Origin: a virus
DNA length: 64,000 nt
Direction: 5' to 3' (one strand)
Virus record (IMG/VR): IMGVR_UViG_3300043823_000198
Location: 62,001 to 126,000 of that record
This document shows positions 51,516-60,748 of the stretch, piece by piece. Position 1 is the first letter of the stretch, and each line of letters starts with the position of its first letter. The notes below the pieces were generated by a model, which was given only the letters and a program-made list of their open reading frames with translations, made no database searches and had not been told where the DNA came from. A program made the position numbers and the translations under genes.

Positions 51516-52819
51516 ATATCGATGCTTTTTTGACCTCTCTTGCTTCGAATGCCTCACGTAACTTTAAGAAAGAACAGTTACAGGACAACGCTGACAATGA
51601 AATTCTGCGTAACGTAGTTCGGTTGGCTCTTGATCCATTTACTCAATTTTATATTCGTAAGATTCCAACCTATACACCTAATAAGGGTAAAGGTATTGAT
51701 CTTTCGTTTGCTTTGGACTCTTTATATGACCTTTCTTCTCGTCAGGTAACTGGTAATGCTGGTATTGCACATTTAAAAGGTATGTTAGAAGCATTGAATG
51801 AATCAGACGCAAAGGTAATTGAGAGAATCATTCAGAAAGATCTTAAGTGTGGTGTTCAGGCATCAACTGCCAATGACGTTTGGATGGGATTGATTCATGA
51901 GTACCCATGTATGCTATGTTCTCCTTTTGAACAGAAGCTGGTTGATAAGATTCCTTACCCAGCCTACGCACAAATGAAGATGGATGGTATGCGATTCAAC
52001 GCAATTGTTCGTGATGGTCAGGTTGAATTTCGCAGTCGTAACGGTAAAGAGATTAACCTACTTGGACATCTTGAGAAAGAGTTTGCCGCATTGGCTGGTG
52101 ACACTGATTGTGTATTTGACGGAGAGTTGTTGGTAATGTTTGAAGACGACCATCAATTTGCTGATCGTCAGACTGGTAACGGAATTCTAAACAAAGCCAA
52201 CAAGGGAACTATCAGCGAAGCAGAAGCCAAGTTGGTTCATGCATCAGTATGGGACATGATTCCCTACATGTACTTTGTTGACGGATATTGTCCAACTCCA
52301 TACTCTCAGCGTTTCTCAAAACTTGAGAAGTTGGTAACTGGTCAGAAGGCAAAAGACAAACGTATCTGGGCTGTTACGTCAACCATTGTTCAATCCTTCG
52401 ACGAGGCGCAAGCAATCTTTGAAGAATACTTGAGTCTTGGTTACGAAGGCATCATCCTCAAGGATGGTTCTGGTTGCTGGGAAGACAAACGTGCCAAACA
52501 CCAGATTAAATTCAAGGGCGAACTTGAATGTGACCTGAAAATTGTTGATGTTGAAGAGGGTAACGGTAAGGCTGCAGGATCTCTTGGTGCAATTATTTGT
52601 GAATCTTCAGATGGTGTTGTAAAGGTTCGAGTTGGGTCAGGGTTCAGTGATTCTCAACGCAAAGCATACTGGTCTGAAAATATAGTTGACAAAATTGTGG
52701 CAGTTAAGTATAATAGTCGAATCAAGAATAAACTTGGTGAGAACAGCCTGTTCCTTCCTGTGTTTATTGAACTTCGAGAAGATAAAGAAGTAGCAGATGC
52801 TTCTAAGATTATTAAATAA
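51512..52819 (+). CDS. 30: ATP-dependent DNA ligase gp30-like
   Basis: A 435-residue ligase (T4 gp30 487). The adenylated lysine is K156 in the KxDGxR motif (MKMDGMRF); further nucleotidyltransferase motifs are FRSRNGKE, FDGELLVMF, EGIILKDG and KIKF-like HQIKFKGE. It seals nicks during replication and recombination. Confidence 0.95.
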   Translation: MNIDAFLTSLASNASRNFKKEQLQDNADNEILRNVVRLALDPFTQFYIRKIPTYTPNKGKGIDLSFALDSLYDLSSRQVTGNAGIAHLKGMLEALNESDAKVIERIIQKDLKCGVQASTANDVWMGLIHEYPCMLCSPFEQKLVDKIPYPAYAQMKMDGMRFNAIVRDGQVEFRSRNGKEINLLGHLEKEFAALAGDTDCVFDGELLVMFEDDHQFADRQTGNGILNKANKGTISEAEAKLVHASVWDMIPYMYFVDGYCPTPYSQRFSKLEKLVTGQKAKDKRIWAVTSTIVQSFDEAQAIFEEYLSLGYEGIILKDGSGCWEDKRAKHQIKFKGELECDLKIVDVEEGNGKAAGSLGAIICESSDGVVKVRVGSGFSDSQRKAYWSENIVDKIVAVKYNSRIKNKLGENSLFLPVFIELREDKEVADASKIIK

Positions 52820-52828
52820 GGATTTATT

Positions 52829-53500
52829 ATGCCGAATTATTGTGATAACAATTTAAGACTGAAACATTCAGATCAATCAAAAATTGATTCATTAGAGAAG
52901 ATGCTTTCTTCTGACAATCAAGAGTTATTTAATTATCTAAGACCAAATCCCAATGGAGATTGGAATTATGACTGGTCAATTAATAATTGGGGTTCAAAGT
53001 GGGATGCTTCTATAATTGATTGGGATAGAAATGATAATGAAATTTGGATTTCGTTTGAATCTGCATGGTCTCCACCAACAAAGTTATACGACTTTCTAAC
53101 TGAGAATGGTTGGGAAGTTGATGCAATTTATTATGAACCTGGAATGGGATATGGTGGAATTTATTTAAATGGTAATGATGATTATTATGAATTTGATATG
53201 ACCAATCGTGAAGACATTGAAAGTTTACCATTAGATTTGATTGAATATGGTGATCTTTTAAATAAGTTTGATGAATATGAGATTGATCGTCTCGAGGAAG
53301 AATGGGTAGATGCCGAACGAACAGAATGGTACCCGATGAATATTTCTCCTGTTCGTGATGGGTATTATGAACTTAATGTAAAGGGATATGAGGATAAACT
53401 CTTTGTTCACTTTGCCAAGTTTGTTAATGGTGAATGGGACTGGTGGAATCTAGACAGTGTTATTGAATGGCGTGGATTAACGAAAGATTATACGATATGA
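52829..53500 (+). CDS. Api92-like protein (ferredoxin-like fold)
   Basis: A 223-residue acidic, Trp/Tyr/Asp-rich protein. MPNYCDNNLRLKHSD at the start and AWSPPTKLYDFLTENGWEVD in the middle are marks of the Api92/YubB-type family found in phages and plasmids, whose role is unknown. The C-terminal 80 residues form another beta domain. It is coupled by 4 nt to the next gene. Confidence 0.7.
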   Translation: MPNYCDNNLRLKHSDQSKIDSLEKMLSSDNQELFNYLRPNPNGDWNYDWSINNWGSKWDASIIDWDRNDNEIWISFESAWSPPTKLYDFLTENGWEVDAIYYEPGMGYGGIYLNGNDDYYEFDMTNREDIESLPLDLIEYGDLLNKFDEYEIDRLEEEWVDAERTEWYPMNISPVRDGYYELNVKGYEDKLFVHFAKFVNGEWDWWNLDSVIEWRGLTKDYTI

Positions 53501-53721
53501 TACTAGAAAGCATACTAATTAAGAAACGATTCTTTGATGCGAAGTCAGAAGCTGACGTCAATGAGTTTAAGAAATTTGTTGAATCACATTCATGGGGTGG
53601 TAAGCCATGCCCATTTTTCTTGGAGTTTCCATATCTGACAATTCCAGATATGATTAAAGACAAGATTATACATAATGCGCTCGGTTTAGAATTTGACAAA
53701 TTCCATCACATTGGAGTGTAA
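53497..53721 (+). CDS. small unknown protein
   Basis: A 74-residue alpha/beta protein. ATG 53497 overlaps the upstream stop by 4 nt; it contains FVESHSWGGKPCPFFLEFPY and PDMIKDKIIHNALG. No recognised family. Overlaps with both neighbours argue for a real gene. Confidence 0.6.
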   Translation: MILESILIKKRFFDAKSEADVNEFKKFVESHSWGGKPCPFFLEFPYLTIPDMIKDKIIHNALGLEFDKFHHIGV

Positions 53722-54153
53722 ATGAAAATAGTTATTAATAATTGTTTCGGTGGTTTTTCTCTATCATCAGAAGGTATAAAGAGATACTGCGAACTTAAGG
53801 GTATACCACATTGGATTGAAATTGATACACAATTCAAGTCAATGGAATTATATACTGTTTTTACAGTTCCAAAAGAAGAGCGTATTCCTGAGAAAAGAGG
53901 TGAAGATTTTTACAGCATGAATACTCAAGATCGTATTGAATATAACAAAGCATATTCTAAACAGATATTGGATCATCATGATATTCCTAGAGACGATGCA
54001 GCGTTGGTTCAATTAGTTGAAGAAGATTCTGTAAAATACTCTGGTATGCATGCTGAACTTAAAGTTGTAGAAATACCTGATGGTATTAAATGGATTATTG
54101 AAGAATATGATGGCAACGAACATGTTGCTGAAGAACATAGGGTTTGGTACTAA
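53722..54153 (+). CDS. conserved phage protein of unknown function
   Basis: A 143-residue protein with the opening IVINNCFGGFSLSSEGIKRY, a motif seen in many phage hypothetical proteins (NxCxGGFxLS). The middle has SMNTQDRIEYNKAYSKQI and DIPRDDAALVQLVEE; the C-terminus ends in a strand with IPDGIKWIIEEYDG. No function is established. Confidence 0.7.
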   Translation: MKIVINNCFGGFSLSSEGIKRYCELKGIPHWIEIDTQFKSMELYTVFTVPKEERIPEKRGEDFYSMNTQDRIEYNKAYSKQILDHHDIPRDDAALVQLVEEDSVKYSGMHAELKVVEIPDGIKWIIEEYDGNEHVAEEHRVWY

Positions 54154-54208
54154 TTTCAATTGCACAGAATGTGTAACTTACACTATACAAACAAATGATT
54201 GGTGCATT

Positions 54209-54745
54209 ATGAACGAAGACAACTATGAAGTTTTCTCAAAACACATGAAGGAAAAGTATCCTCGCTATTGTGGTGAGGGTAAACACTTCGGTGGGTTTGC
54301 GGTTGGATCAGGATGGTATCCTATCCTAGAAGCTCTGATTGGGCAAATTGATTCCTATACTAAATGGCGTCGCCGCATGCGTGCCGAAGATCTACGTAAC
54401 CAACGTCTGGCTCGTAAGGGTCGAGATGCGGTTGTTGACAAAATCACTAATGGTCGTGGAGTATCATACTCATGGGAAGAAGAACGTATCAATAAGATTA
54501 TGGTCGGTGCAGATATTACACCACGTGTAGATTATATTCACATTGAACAAATCAAAGAGAAGTTCGGTGGTCTACGATTCTATTATTCTGGTGGCGATGA
54601 CACGATTGGTGGTATGGTAACTATGGCTGAGGTATGGGCTTCACAATCATGCGAAACCTGCGGTAACAGAGGTAAGAGTCGTAATGGTGGATGGATTCGT
54701 ACTCTTTGCGATCAACATGAAGAAGAAAGAAGGGTAAATCAATGA
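54209..54745 (+). CDS. conserved phage protein with zinc-finger-like C-terminus
   Basis: A 178-residue protein. The C-terminal part contains CETCGNRGKSRNGGWIRTLC followed by DQHEEE, a CxxC...CxxH zinc-binding pattern, preceded by IEQIKEKFGGLRFYYSGGDD. Similar proteins are frequent in large phages and have no assigned role. I take ATG 54209 (MNEDNYEVFSKHM); upstream in-frame starts lie inside the preceding gene. The ribosome site is weak. Confidence 0.7.
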   Translation: MNEDNYEVFSKHMKEKYPRYCGEGKHFGGFAVGSGWYPILEALIGQIDSYTKWRRRMRAEDLRNQRLARKGRDAVVDKITNGRGVSYSWEEERINKIMVGADITPRVDYIHIEQIKEKFGGLRFYYSGGDDTIGGMVTMAEVWASQSCETCGNRGKSRNGGWIRTLCDQHEEERRVNQ

Positions 54746-55053
54746 AAAAGTATGTTATGGTTGAGGCGATTTCACAATTTCGCCAACGATATGTAATTGA
54801 AGTGCCTGATGACCATGATAAAGGAGACTTCCCATGTTCTTCTATTGAGTGGGCTGAAGATACTGTTACGATGGAACAGATGACAGAGTTTTCTCAGAAA
54901 TGGCTCGGTGAAACTATTATTGGATCTCGTGAAGTTACAAAGGAAGAAATCCTGCGTATATGTGATGAAGATAATGAATATTGTAAATCTTGGACAGATG
55001 ATCATAAATTTGATACGTTCGTTACTCCAATTGGATATGAAAGAGAACTATAA
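54742..55053 (+). CDS. small acidic unknown protein
   Basis: A 103-residue protein overlapping its neighbours by 4 and 1 nt. It begins with strands (KKYVMVEAISQFRQRYVIEV) and is acidic afterwards, with KEEILRICDEDNEYCKSWTD. No family recognised. Confidence 0.6.
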   Translation: MKKYVMVEAISQFRQRYVIEVPDDHDKGDFPCSSIEWAEDTVTMEQMTEFSQKWLGETIIGSREVTKEEILRICDEDNEYCKSWTDDHKFDTFVTPIGYEREL

Positions 55054-55622
55054 TGTTTATCTTTGATGTAGAAACTCTTGGTGTTGAATCTACTTCAGTT
55101 GTTCTATCAGCTGCATTGATTCACTTTGACCCAGAGAAACAACCAACATATCAAGATCTACTTGATTCTGCTTTGTTTGTTAAGTTTGATTCCAAGGATC
55201 AAATCCAAAGACTCAAGCGTATTATTGATAAGGACACTCTAGAGTGGTGGTCTAAGCAGCATGAGTATACTCGTAAAGTTTCTTTCGATGTAGACGAACA
55301 CGACGTAAGTGCTGAAGCTGGTATTAAACTATTGCATGAATACATGAAAAAGTTTCCAAAGGCTCATGGTCAAACTATGTGGGCACGTGGTTCTCTTGAC
55401 CAGTTGGTGATCGATTCGCTGTGTAAAAAAGTTGACATGGAACCAATTACGAACTATAATATGTGGAGGGACGTTAGAACTGCCGTTGATATTTTGTGCG
55501 GAACTACTAACGGATATTGTGAAGTCGATCACCCAAACTTCGACAGAGCTGCAGTTATTAAACACCACCCTGTTCATGACTGTGCCCTTGATGCGATGAT
55601 GTTAATGTACGGAAAAACTTAA
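55053..55622 (+). CDS. dexA: 3'-5' exonuclease, DexA-like (DnaQ fold)
   Basis: A 189-residue RNase H-like exonuclease. Exo motifs: FDVETLG (D5, E7), WARGSLDQLVIDSL in the middle, and HDCALDA near the end. T4 DexA is 227 residues and degrades DNA from 3' ends. It overlaps the DNA polymerase gene by one base, so it may act with the replisome. Assignment to DexA rather than another DnaQ-fold nuclease is by similarity of motifs. Confidence 0.85.
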   Translation: MFIFDVETLGVESTSVVLSAALIHFDPEKQPTYQDLLDSALFVKFDSKDQIQRLKRIIDKDTLEWWSKQHEYTRKVSFDVDEHDVSAEAGIKLLHEYMKKFPKAHGQTMWARGSLDQLVIDSLCKKVDMEPITNYNMWRDVRTAVDILCGTTNGYCEVDHPNFDRAAVIKHHPVHDCALDAMMLMYGKT

Positions 55623-58108
55623 TGGAATTTTATACTTCAGTAAACCCCATGGGCGACAAGATCTTCGTCAGGGGTATTGAAAATGGTAAACGATACCAAC
55701 GCAAAATAGACTTTAGTCCTACGCTGTATGTAAACTCGAAGAAACCCTCCAAGTGGAAAACACTGGAGGGAACATTCGTTGATGAAGTACAGCCTGGAAC
55801 TATCAAAGAAACTCGTGACTTCATTAAACGCTACGATGGTGTTCAGGGTTTTGAAGTTTATGGTAATACAAACTACGCATACCAATACATCAGCGACACC
55901 TATGAAGGTGATGTTAATTGGGATATGGAACAGATTAAAGTATTTACTATTGACATTGAAACCAGCACGGAGAATGGATTCCCAGACATCCGATCAGCGA
56001 ACGAAGAAGTCCTTCTAATCACTATCAAAGATCTTCAAACAAAACGAATCATTACTTTCGGTAGCAAGTCCTACGTGAACCCACGTGAGGATGTTATCTA
56101 TGTTACCTGTAAGAATGAACACGCACTTCTAACTCAATTCCTTGAGTTTTGGATAAAGAGTTATCCCGATGTTATCACTGGATGGAATACAGACTTCTTT
56201 GACGTTCCATATCTTGTCCGTCGCATTGAACGTGAACTTGGTGATGGCGAGTCCAATAAAATTAGCCCATGGGGATATGTTAATGAACGCAAGACATTTA
56301 TCAAGGGTAATGAAGAAATCCACTATGATATTGTAGGTATTGCTCAGCTGGATTATCTTGAACTCTATAAGAAGTATACTTATCAGAAACAAGAATCATA
56401 TCGCCTAGACTACATCGCAGAGCAAGAACTCGGTGACAAGAAGAAAGAAAATCCAGGAGAGTCTTTCAAGGATTTTTATACAAATTACTGGCAATCGTTT
56501 GTTGACTATAACATTCATGACGTAGAGTTGGTTGATAAACTCGAAGACAAGATGCGTTTGATTGAACTGCATCTGACCATGGCATATAATGCGAAGATTA
56601 ACTTTGAAGATGTTTACTCACAGGTTCGTATGTGGGATACCATCATCTATAATCACCTGCGCAAGAAGGGTATTGTTATTCCTGCCAAGAATCATTCTGG
56701 AAAGGATGCTCAGTTTGAAGGCGCTTTTGTTAAAGATCCTATCATTGGATTGCATAAATGGATGGCTTCTTTCGACTTGAACTCTCTATATCCTCACTTG
56801 ATTATGCAGTATAACATCAGCCCAGAGACTCTGACCTCAGAGAAGCTGAGTGTGACTGTTGATAAGCTACTCAATCAAGAAGTTGATACAAGCTACTTGA
56901 AGCAACGCGACCTTGCTCTTACTGCCAACGGATGGACATATACCAAAGAATTCAAAGGGTTTATGCCAGAACTAATGGAAAAGATGTATAAAGATCGATC
57001 TAAATTCAAGAAGCAGATGCTCAGCGTTCAGCAACAGTACGAAAAGGATAAGTCTCAAAAACATCTCCTAAAAGATATATCTCGTTTGAATAACCTTCAG
57101 ATGGCCATGAAGATTGCGTTGAACTCAGCGTATGGTGCCATGGGTAACCAGTACTTTCGTTACTTTGATATTCGTATGGCTGAAGGGATTACTACTTCTG
57201 GTCAGTTGTCTATTCGTTGGATGGCAAACAAATTAAATGCCTTCATGAACAAAACTCTGAAGACCGAAGGTATAGATTATGTCGTTGCCATTGACACTGA
57301 CTCAATCTACCTGACACTTGAACATTTAGTTGAGAAAACCTGCGAAGGTAAAACAACTGAACAGAAGATCAAGTTTATGGATAAGATCTGCGAAGATGTT
57401 TTCCAACCATTCATTGACTCTGGTTATCAAGAGTTGGCTGAATATATGAATGCATATTCTCAGAAGATGCAGATGAAGCGAGAAGTTCTTGCCGATAAAG
57501 GTATTTGGACTGCCAAGAAACGCTACGTTCTAAATGTTCATAACTCTGAGGGTGTTCAGTTTGCCAAGCCAAAGGTAAAGGTGATGGGTCTTGAGATGGT
57601 TAAGTCGTCTACTCCAGCAATCATTCGCGATAAATTAAAGGATTCCATTGATGTTATTCTTCAGGGAGATCAGAAACTACTACATAATTATGTTACTGAG
57701 TTTAGAAAAGAGTTTGATAAATTACCTGTTCAAGATATTGCGTTTCCACGTGGTGTGAATGGTATTAAACAGTATGCTGGTTCTCCAATCTACTCAAAGG
57801 GAACACCTATCCATGTTCGTGGGGCGCTATTGTTTAATCATTATGTAAAGAAGATGGGGCTTGATAAAAAATATCAACCGATTCGGGATGGCGACAAGAT
57901 TAAATTCGTTTATGTTCGCAAACCAAATCCATTTCAAGAGGATGTGATTGCTTTCAGTCAGAAACTACCCGATGAGTTTGATTTGAAAACATACATAGAT
58001 TATGATAAACAATTTGAGAAAGTTTTTCTTGATGCGCTTCAGATTGTTATTGAACCACTAGGATGGAAAACACAGGAAGAAAATTCTTTGGAGAATTTCT
58101 TTGGATAA
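55622..58108 (+). CDS. 43: DNA polymerase gp43-like (family B)
   Basis: An 828-residue family B polymerase (T4 gp43 898). The exonuclease domain has FTIDIETSTENGFPD, GWNTDFFDVPYLVRR and YNIHDVELVDKL. Polymerase motif A is FDLNSLYP (D385), motif B KIALNSAYG (K497, N501), motif C AIDTDSIYL (D558, D560). The C-terminal tail ENSLENFFG is the clamp-binding peptide expected to dock on gp45. Confidence 0.97.
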   Translation: MEFYTSVNPMGDKIFVRGIENGKRYQRKIDFSPTLYVNSKKPSKWKTLEGTFVDEVQPGTIKETRDFIKRYDGVQGFEVYGNTNYAYQYISDTYEGDVNWDMEQIKVFTIDIETSTENGFPDIRSANEEVLLITIKDLQTKRIITFGSKSYVNPREDVIYVTCKNEHALLTQFLEFWIKSYPDVITGWNTDFFDVPYLVRRIERELGDGESNKISPWGYVNERKTFIKGNEEIHYDIVGIAQLDYLELYKKYTYQKQESYRLDYIAEQELGDKKKENPGESFKDFYTNYWQSFVDYNIHDVELVDKLEDKMRLIELHLTMAYNAKINFEDVYSQVRMWDTIIYNHLRKKGIVIPAKNHSGKDAQFEGAFVKDPIIGLHKWMASFDLNSLYPHLIMQYNISPETLTSEKLSVTVDKLLNQEVDTSYLKQRDLALTANGWTYTKEFKGFMPELMEKMYKDRSKFKKQMLSVQQQYEKDKSQKHLLKDISRLNNLQMAMKIALNSAYGAMGNQYFRYFDIRMAEGITTSGQLSIRWMANKLNAFMNKTLKTEGIDYVVAIDTDSIYLTLEHLVEKTCEGKTTEQKIKFMDKICEDVFQPFIDSGYQELAEYMNAYSQKMQMKREVLADKGIWTAKKRYVLNVHNSEGVQFAKPKVKVMGLEMVKSSTPAIIRDKLKDSIDVILQGDQKLLHNYVTEFRKEFDKLPVQDIAFPRGVNGIKQYAGSPIYSKGTPIHVRGALLFNHYVKKMGLDKKYQPIRDGDKIKFVYVRKPNPFQEDVIAFSQKLPDEFDLKTYIDYDKQFEKVFLDALQIVIEPLGWKTQEENSLENFFG

Positions 58109-58652
58109 TATCAGAATAATTAAGACTGGTTTAAATGTTTCTAAAATATTGAAACAATTAAAAGATCATCCAGAAGATTGGGGAGCCCAAAAGAATATTG
58201 AAGGCATCCATAATGTTCATGACGACCATGGGTTTCCTGAAATTAATGCAGGTGTTTTGCAATTAGTCATTGGTGGTATATCCAAGCAAGGAGAATATGT
58301 TGGTGACACTGAACTTTGCAAACCAACAGATGCATTTTATAAACATACACACATAGTTTCTTTTTTGAAAAGACACTTTCACACATTTCGTAGATGTGGG
58401 TTTCTTTCTTTGCCAATTGGTGGTGAAGTAGGAACTCACATTGACGTTGGTAGCTACTACCAAACAAAGGACAGGTATCATCTATCAATTCAGGGTAGAT
58501 ACATATACACAGTGGGAGATGAATCCGTAACTGTTGAACCTGGAACTTTGTTGTGGTTCAATAATAAACTACCTCATGGAACAAAGAACATTGGTGATTG
58601 TGTTCGTGTTACTTTTGTATTTGATGTTCCGCATCACAAGAGTAATCCATAG
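58101..58652 (+). CDS. aspartyl/asparaginyl beta-hydroxylase-like 2OG dioxygenase
   Basis: A 183-residue protein of the aspartyl/asparaginyl beta-hydroxylase type. The double-stranded beta-helix has LPIGGEVGTHIDVGSYYQ with H113 and D115, then LWFNNKLPHGTKN with H159, and R169 for 2-oxoglutarate. Such enzymes hydroxylate protein side chains; the phage substrate is unknown. The start is TTG 58101, overlapping the polymerase stop, with GGAG eight bases upstream. Confidence 0.82.
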   Translation: MDNIRIIKTGLNVSKILKQLKDHPEDWGAQKNIEGIHNVHDDHGFPEINAGVLQLVIGGISKQGEYVGDTELCKPTDAFYKHTHIVSFLKRHFHTFRRCGFLSLPIGGEVGTHIDVGSYYQTKDRYHLSIQGRYIYTVGDESVTVEPGTLLWFNNKLPHGTKNIGDCVRVTFVFDVPHHKSNP

Positions 58653-58681
58653 TTGCTTTGCAATTAAATTCATAGTATAAT
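58653..58681 (+). promoter_or_regulatory. sigma70-like promoter of the thioredoxin-uvsX genes
   Basis: TTGCTT, 17 bp, TATAAT in the 47-bp gap, followed by AAAGGAGAATGAT and the thioredoxin ATG. The -35 box is imperfect. Confidence 0.65.
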
Positions 58682-58699
58682 ATATTAAAGGAGAATGAT

Positions 58700-59110
58700 A
58701 TGAAGATTTTACGTTTCTATGCTGAATGGTGCGCACCCTGCGCTCAATTTAGTGAGATTTTAAAAGAAGTTAAAGAAAAACTTGGTGGCTCTTTCCCTGT
58801 TCAAATTGACTCAGTCAATATCGAAGAAAACATTATGGAAAGTATTGCCTATGACATTAAAAATATTCCGACACTCGTTCTCATTGATGACAAACGCAAC
58901 GAAATTAAACGTAGCGTTGGTGTTATGAGTGTTGATCAAACAATTGCATGGTTGAATGATACGTCACCAGTTTCTAAGTCAGAAGTCAAGAAACCAGCAG
59001 CAAAGAAAGCTCCAGCTAAAAAGGTTGCAGCTAAAAAGGTTGCAGCTAAAAAGGTTGCAGCTAAAAAGGTTGCAGCAAAGAAAGTAGCAAAACCAAAGGC
59101 AAAGAAATGA
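58700..59110 (+). CDS. thioredoxin-like protein with Lys/Ala-rich tail
   Basis: A 136-residue protein. Residues 1-95 are a thioredoxin domain with redox site WCAPC (C11, C14) and cis-proline in KNIPTLVLID. Residues 100-136 are a basic tail of KKVAA repeats, like the tails of histone H1-type proteins, encoded by 15-bp repeats. The tail should bind DNA or acidic proteins, a notable fusion for a thioredoxin. It overlaps the next thioredoxin by 4 nt. Confidence 0.88.
   Translation: MKILRFYAEWCAPCAQFSEILKEVKEKLGGSFPVQIDSVNIEENIMESIAYDIKNIPTLVLIDDKRNEIKRSVGVMSVDQTIAWLNDTSPVSKSEVKKPAAKKAPAKKVAAKKVAAKKVAAKKVAAKKVAKPKAKK
59012..59071 (+). repeat. four tandem 15-bp repeats in the thioredoxin tail
   Basis: The unit GCAGCTAAAAAGGTT occurs four times (first copy with one change), encoding AAKKV. 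Likely slippage-prone. Confidence 0.9.
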
Positions 59111-59355
59111 AGGTGTTAAAATTCTATGCTGACTGGTGTGGACCATGTAAAGCATTAAGTTCTACAATTGAGCAACATTATAAAGGTAATGTTCCAATTG
59201 AAAATATTAATATTGACACTGATCAAGAAACTGCTGTTACATATGGTATTCGTGGTGTTCCTACTTGTATTTTGATTGATGAACATGGCTCTGAAGTACG
59301 TCGTAAAAGTGGTGCTATGATGATAGATCAATTCGAAAAATTTATTAAAGGATAA
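59107..59355 (+). CDS. thioredoxin-like protein
   Basis: An 82-residue compact thioredoxin with the classical WCGPC (C11, C14) and RGVPTCILIDE with cis-proline. T4 has an unrelated-looking thioredoxin of 87 residues (NrdC) that serves ribonucleotide reductase; this one could do the same. It overlaps the tailed thioredoxin by 4 nt and precedes uvsX by 3 bases. Confidence 0.9.
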   Translation: MKVLKFYADWCGPCKALSSTIEQHYKGNVPIENINIDTDQETAVTYGIRGVPTCILIDEHGSEVRRKSGAMMIDQFEKFIKG

Positions 59356-59358
59356 AAC

Positions 59359-60426
59359 ATGAGTATTCTAGATAAACTTAAAAAGAATTCTACCATTAAA
59401 GATACAAGCATCCTTTCTGGTTCTAAATTCTTTACTAAGAAAGATATGATTCCAACTACGATTCCTGTTATCAATGTTGCTCTTTCTGGTCGATTAGATG
59501 GTGGTTTAACTCCTGGTCTTACAATGTGGGCTGGTCCAAGTAAACATTTTAAAACCGCATTTTCTTTGTTAATGGCTAAAGCATATCTGGACAAATATCA
59601 TGATGGTGTTGTTTTGTTTTATGATAGTGAGTTTGGTACTCCTCAGTCCTATTTTGATTCTTTCGGTATTGATACTGATCGAGTTATTCATACACCAATA
59701 ACTGATATTGAACAGTTAAAGTTTGATATAATGAAACAGATTGAAGGTATTGAACGTGGCGATCATGTCATTGTTGTTATTGACTCAATTGGTAATTTGG
59801 CTTCAAAGAAAGAAGTTGAAGATGCTCTTGAAGGTAAATCTGCTGCAGACATGACTCGTGCCAAACAGTTGAAATCTTTGTTTCGTATGATCACACCCCA
59901 TCTTACACTTAAAGATATTCCATGCGTAGTTGTTAATCATACGTATATGGAAATTGGAATGTTTCCTAAAGCCATTGTTGGTGGTGGTACTGGCGCATAT
60001 TATTCTGCAGACAATATTTTTATCCTCGGTCGTCAGCAAGAGAAAGAAGGTACTGAAATCGTAGGATATAATTTTATTATCAATGTAGAAAAATCTCGTT
60101 ATGTCAAAGAAAAATCTAAAATCCCTGTTAGCGTATCTTTTGATGGTGGTATCAGCCGTTGGTCTGGTTTACTTGATATCGCTCTCGAATCTGGACATGT
60201 AATCAAGCCATCAAACGGATGGTATTCTAAGGTCAACAAAGATACTGGTGAAGTAGAAGATAGGAAGTATCGTATTAAAGATACAGATAATAAAGAATTT
60301 TGGATGTCAATTCTTACAACTAAATCTTTTAATGACTTTGTAAAGTCCAAATATTCAATTGGGCAGGGAGAAGCAATCATGCGCGATGATGTAGATGTTG
60401 CACTTGAGGCTCTCGAAGATGAGTGA
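59359..60426 (+). CDS. uvsX: recombinase UvsX-like (RecA family)
   Basis: A 355-residue recombinase (T4 UvsX 391). Walker A is GPSKHFKT at residues 59-66, Walker B is VIVVIDSIGNL, and the DNA-binding loop 2 region includes IVGGGTGAYYSADNIFILGR. It catalyses strand exchange with UvsY and drives recombination-dependent replication. AAAGGATAAAAC precedes the ATG. Confidence 0.96.
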   Translation: MSILDKLKKNSTIKDTSILSGSKFFTKKDMIPTTIPVINVALSGRLDGGLTPGLTMWAGPSKHFKTAFSLLMAKAYLDKYHDGVVLFYDSEFGTPQSYFDSFGIDTDRVIHTPITDIEQLKFDIMKQIEGIERGDHVIVVIDSIGNLASKKEVEDALEGKSAADMTRAKQLKSLFRMITPHLTLKDIPCVVVNHTYMEIGMFPKAIVGGGTGAYYSADNIFILGRQQEKEGTEIVGYNFIINVEKSRYVKEKSKIPVSVSFDGGISRWSGLLDIALESGHVIKPSNGWYSKVNKDTGEVEDRKYRIKDTDNKEFWMSILTTKSFNDFVKSKYSIGQGEAIMRDDVDVALEALEDE

Positions 60427-60748
60427 TCATTTAGCATCTCCTCCTTTTATTGCAGTTGAAAATCGCAAAACAGGTACAGTTGCTTTAAAGTTGATATCTG
60501 GACCATATGAGGGTATAATATTTTCATATGGTAAGGTTGACTTTAACGAACAAGATGATACCTGTAAAATGCATTTTGAATATGATGTTCATGAAAACCC
60601 AATGGTATATGATCAAAAAGAATTTGAAAATTATCTTGGCGATTTATTAGTATTCATAATTGCTGACCAATTGCAGAAGAACGAAATTATTTACACTGGC
60701 GGAATTGATGAGAATAGAAACGAAGATTCTAAGCAATCTGATATATGA
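60419..60748 (+). CDS. conserved unknown protein between uvsX and gp41
   Basis: A 109-residue acidic protein starting at ATG 60419 inside uvsX (8-nt overlap). It has beta strands such as KTGTVALKLISGPYEGIIFS and ends in a polar tail that overlaps the gp41 start by 41 nt. A gene of this type is usual between uvsX and 41 in cyanophage-type relatives; function unknown. Confidence 0.7.
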   Translation: MSDHLASPPFIAVENRKTGTVALKLISGPYEGIIFSYGKVDFNEQDDTCKMHFEYDVHENPMVYDQKEFENYLGDLLVFIIADQLQKNEIIYTGGIDENRNEDSKQSDI

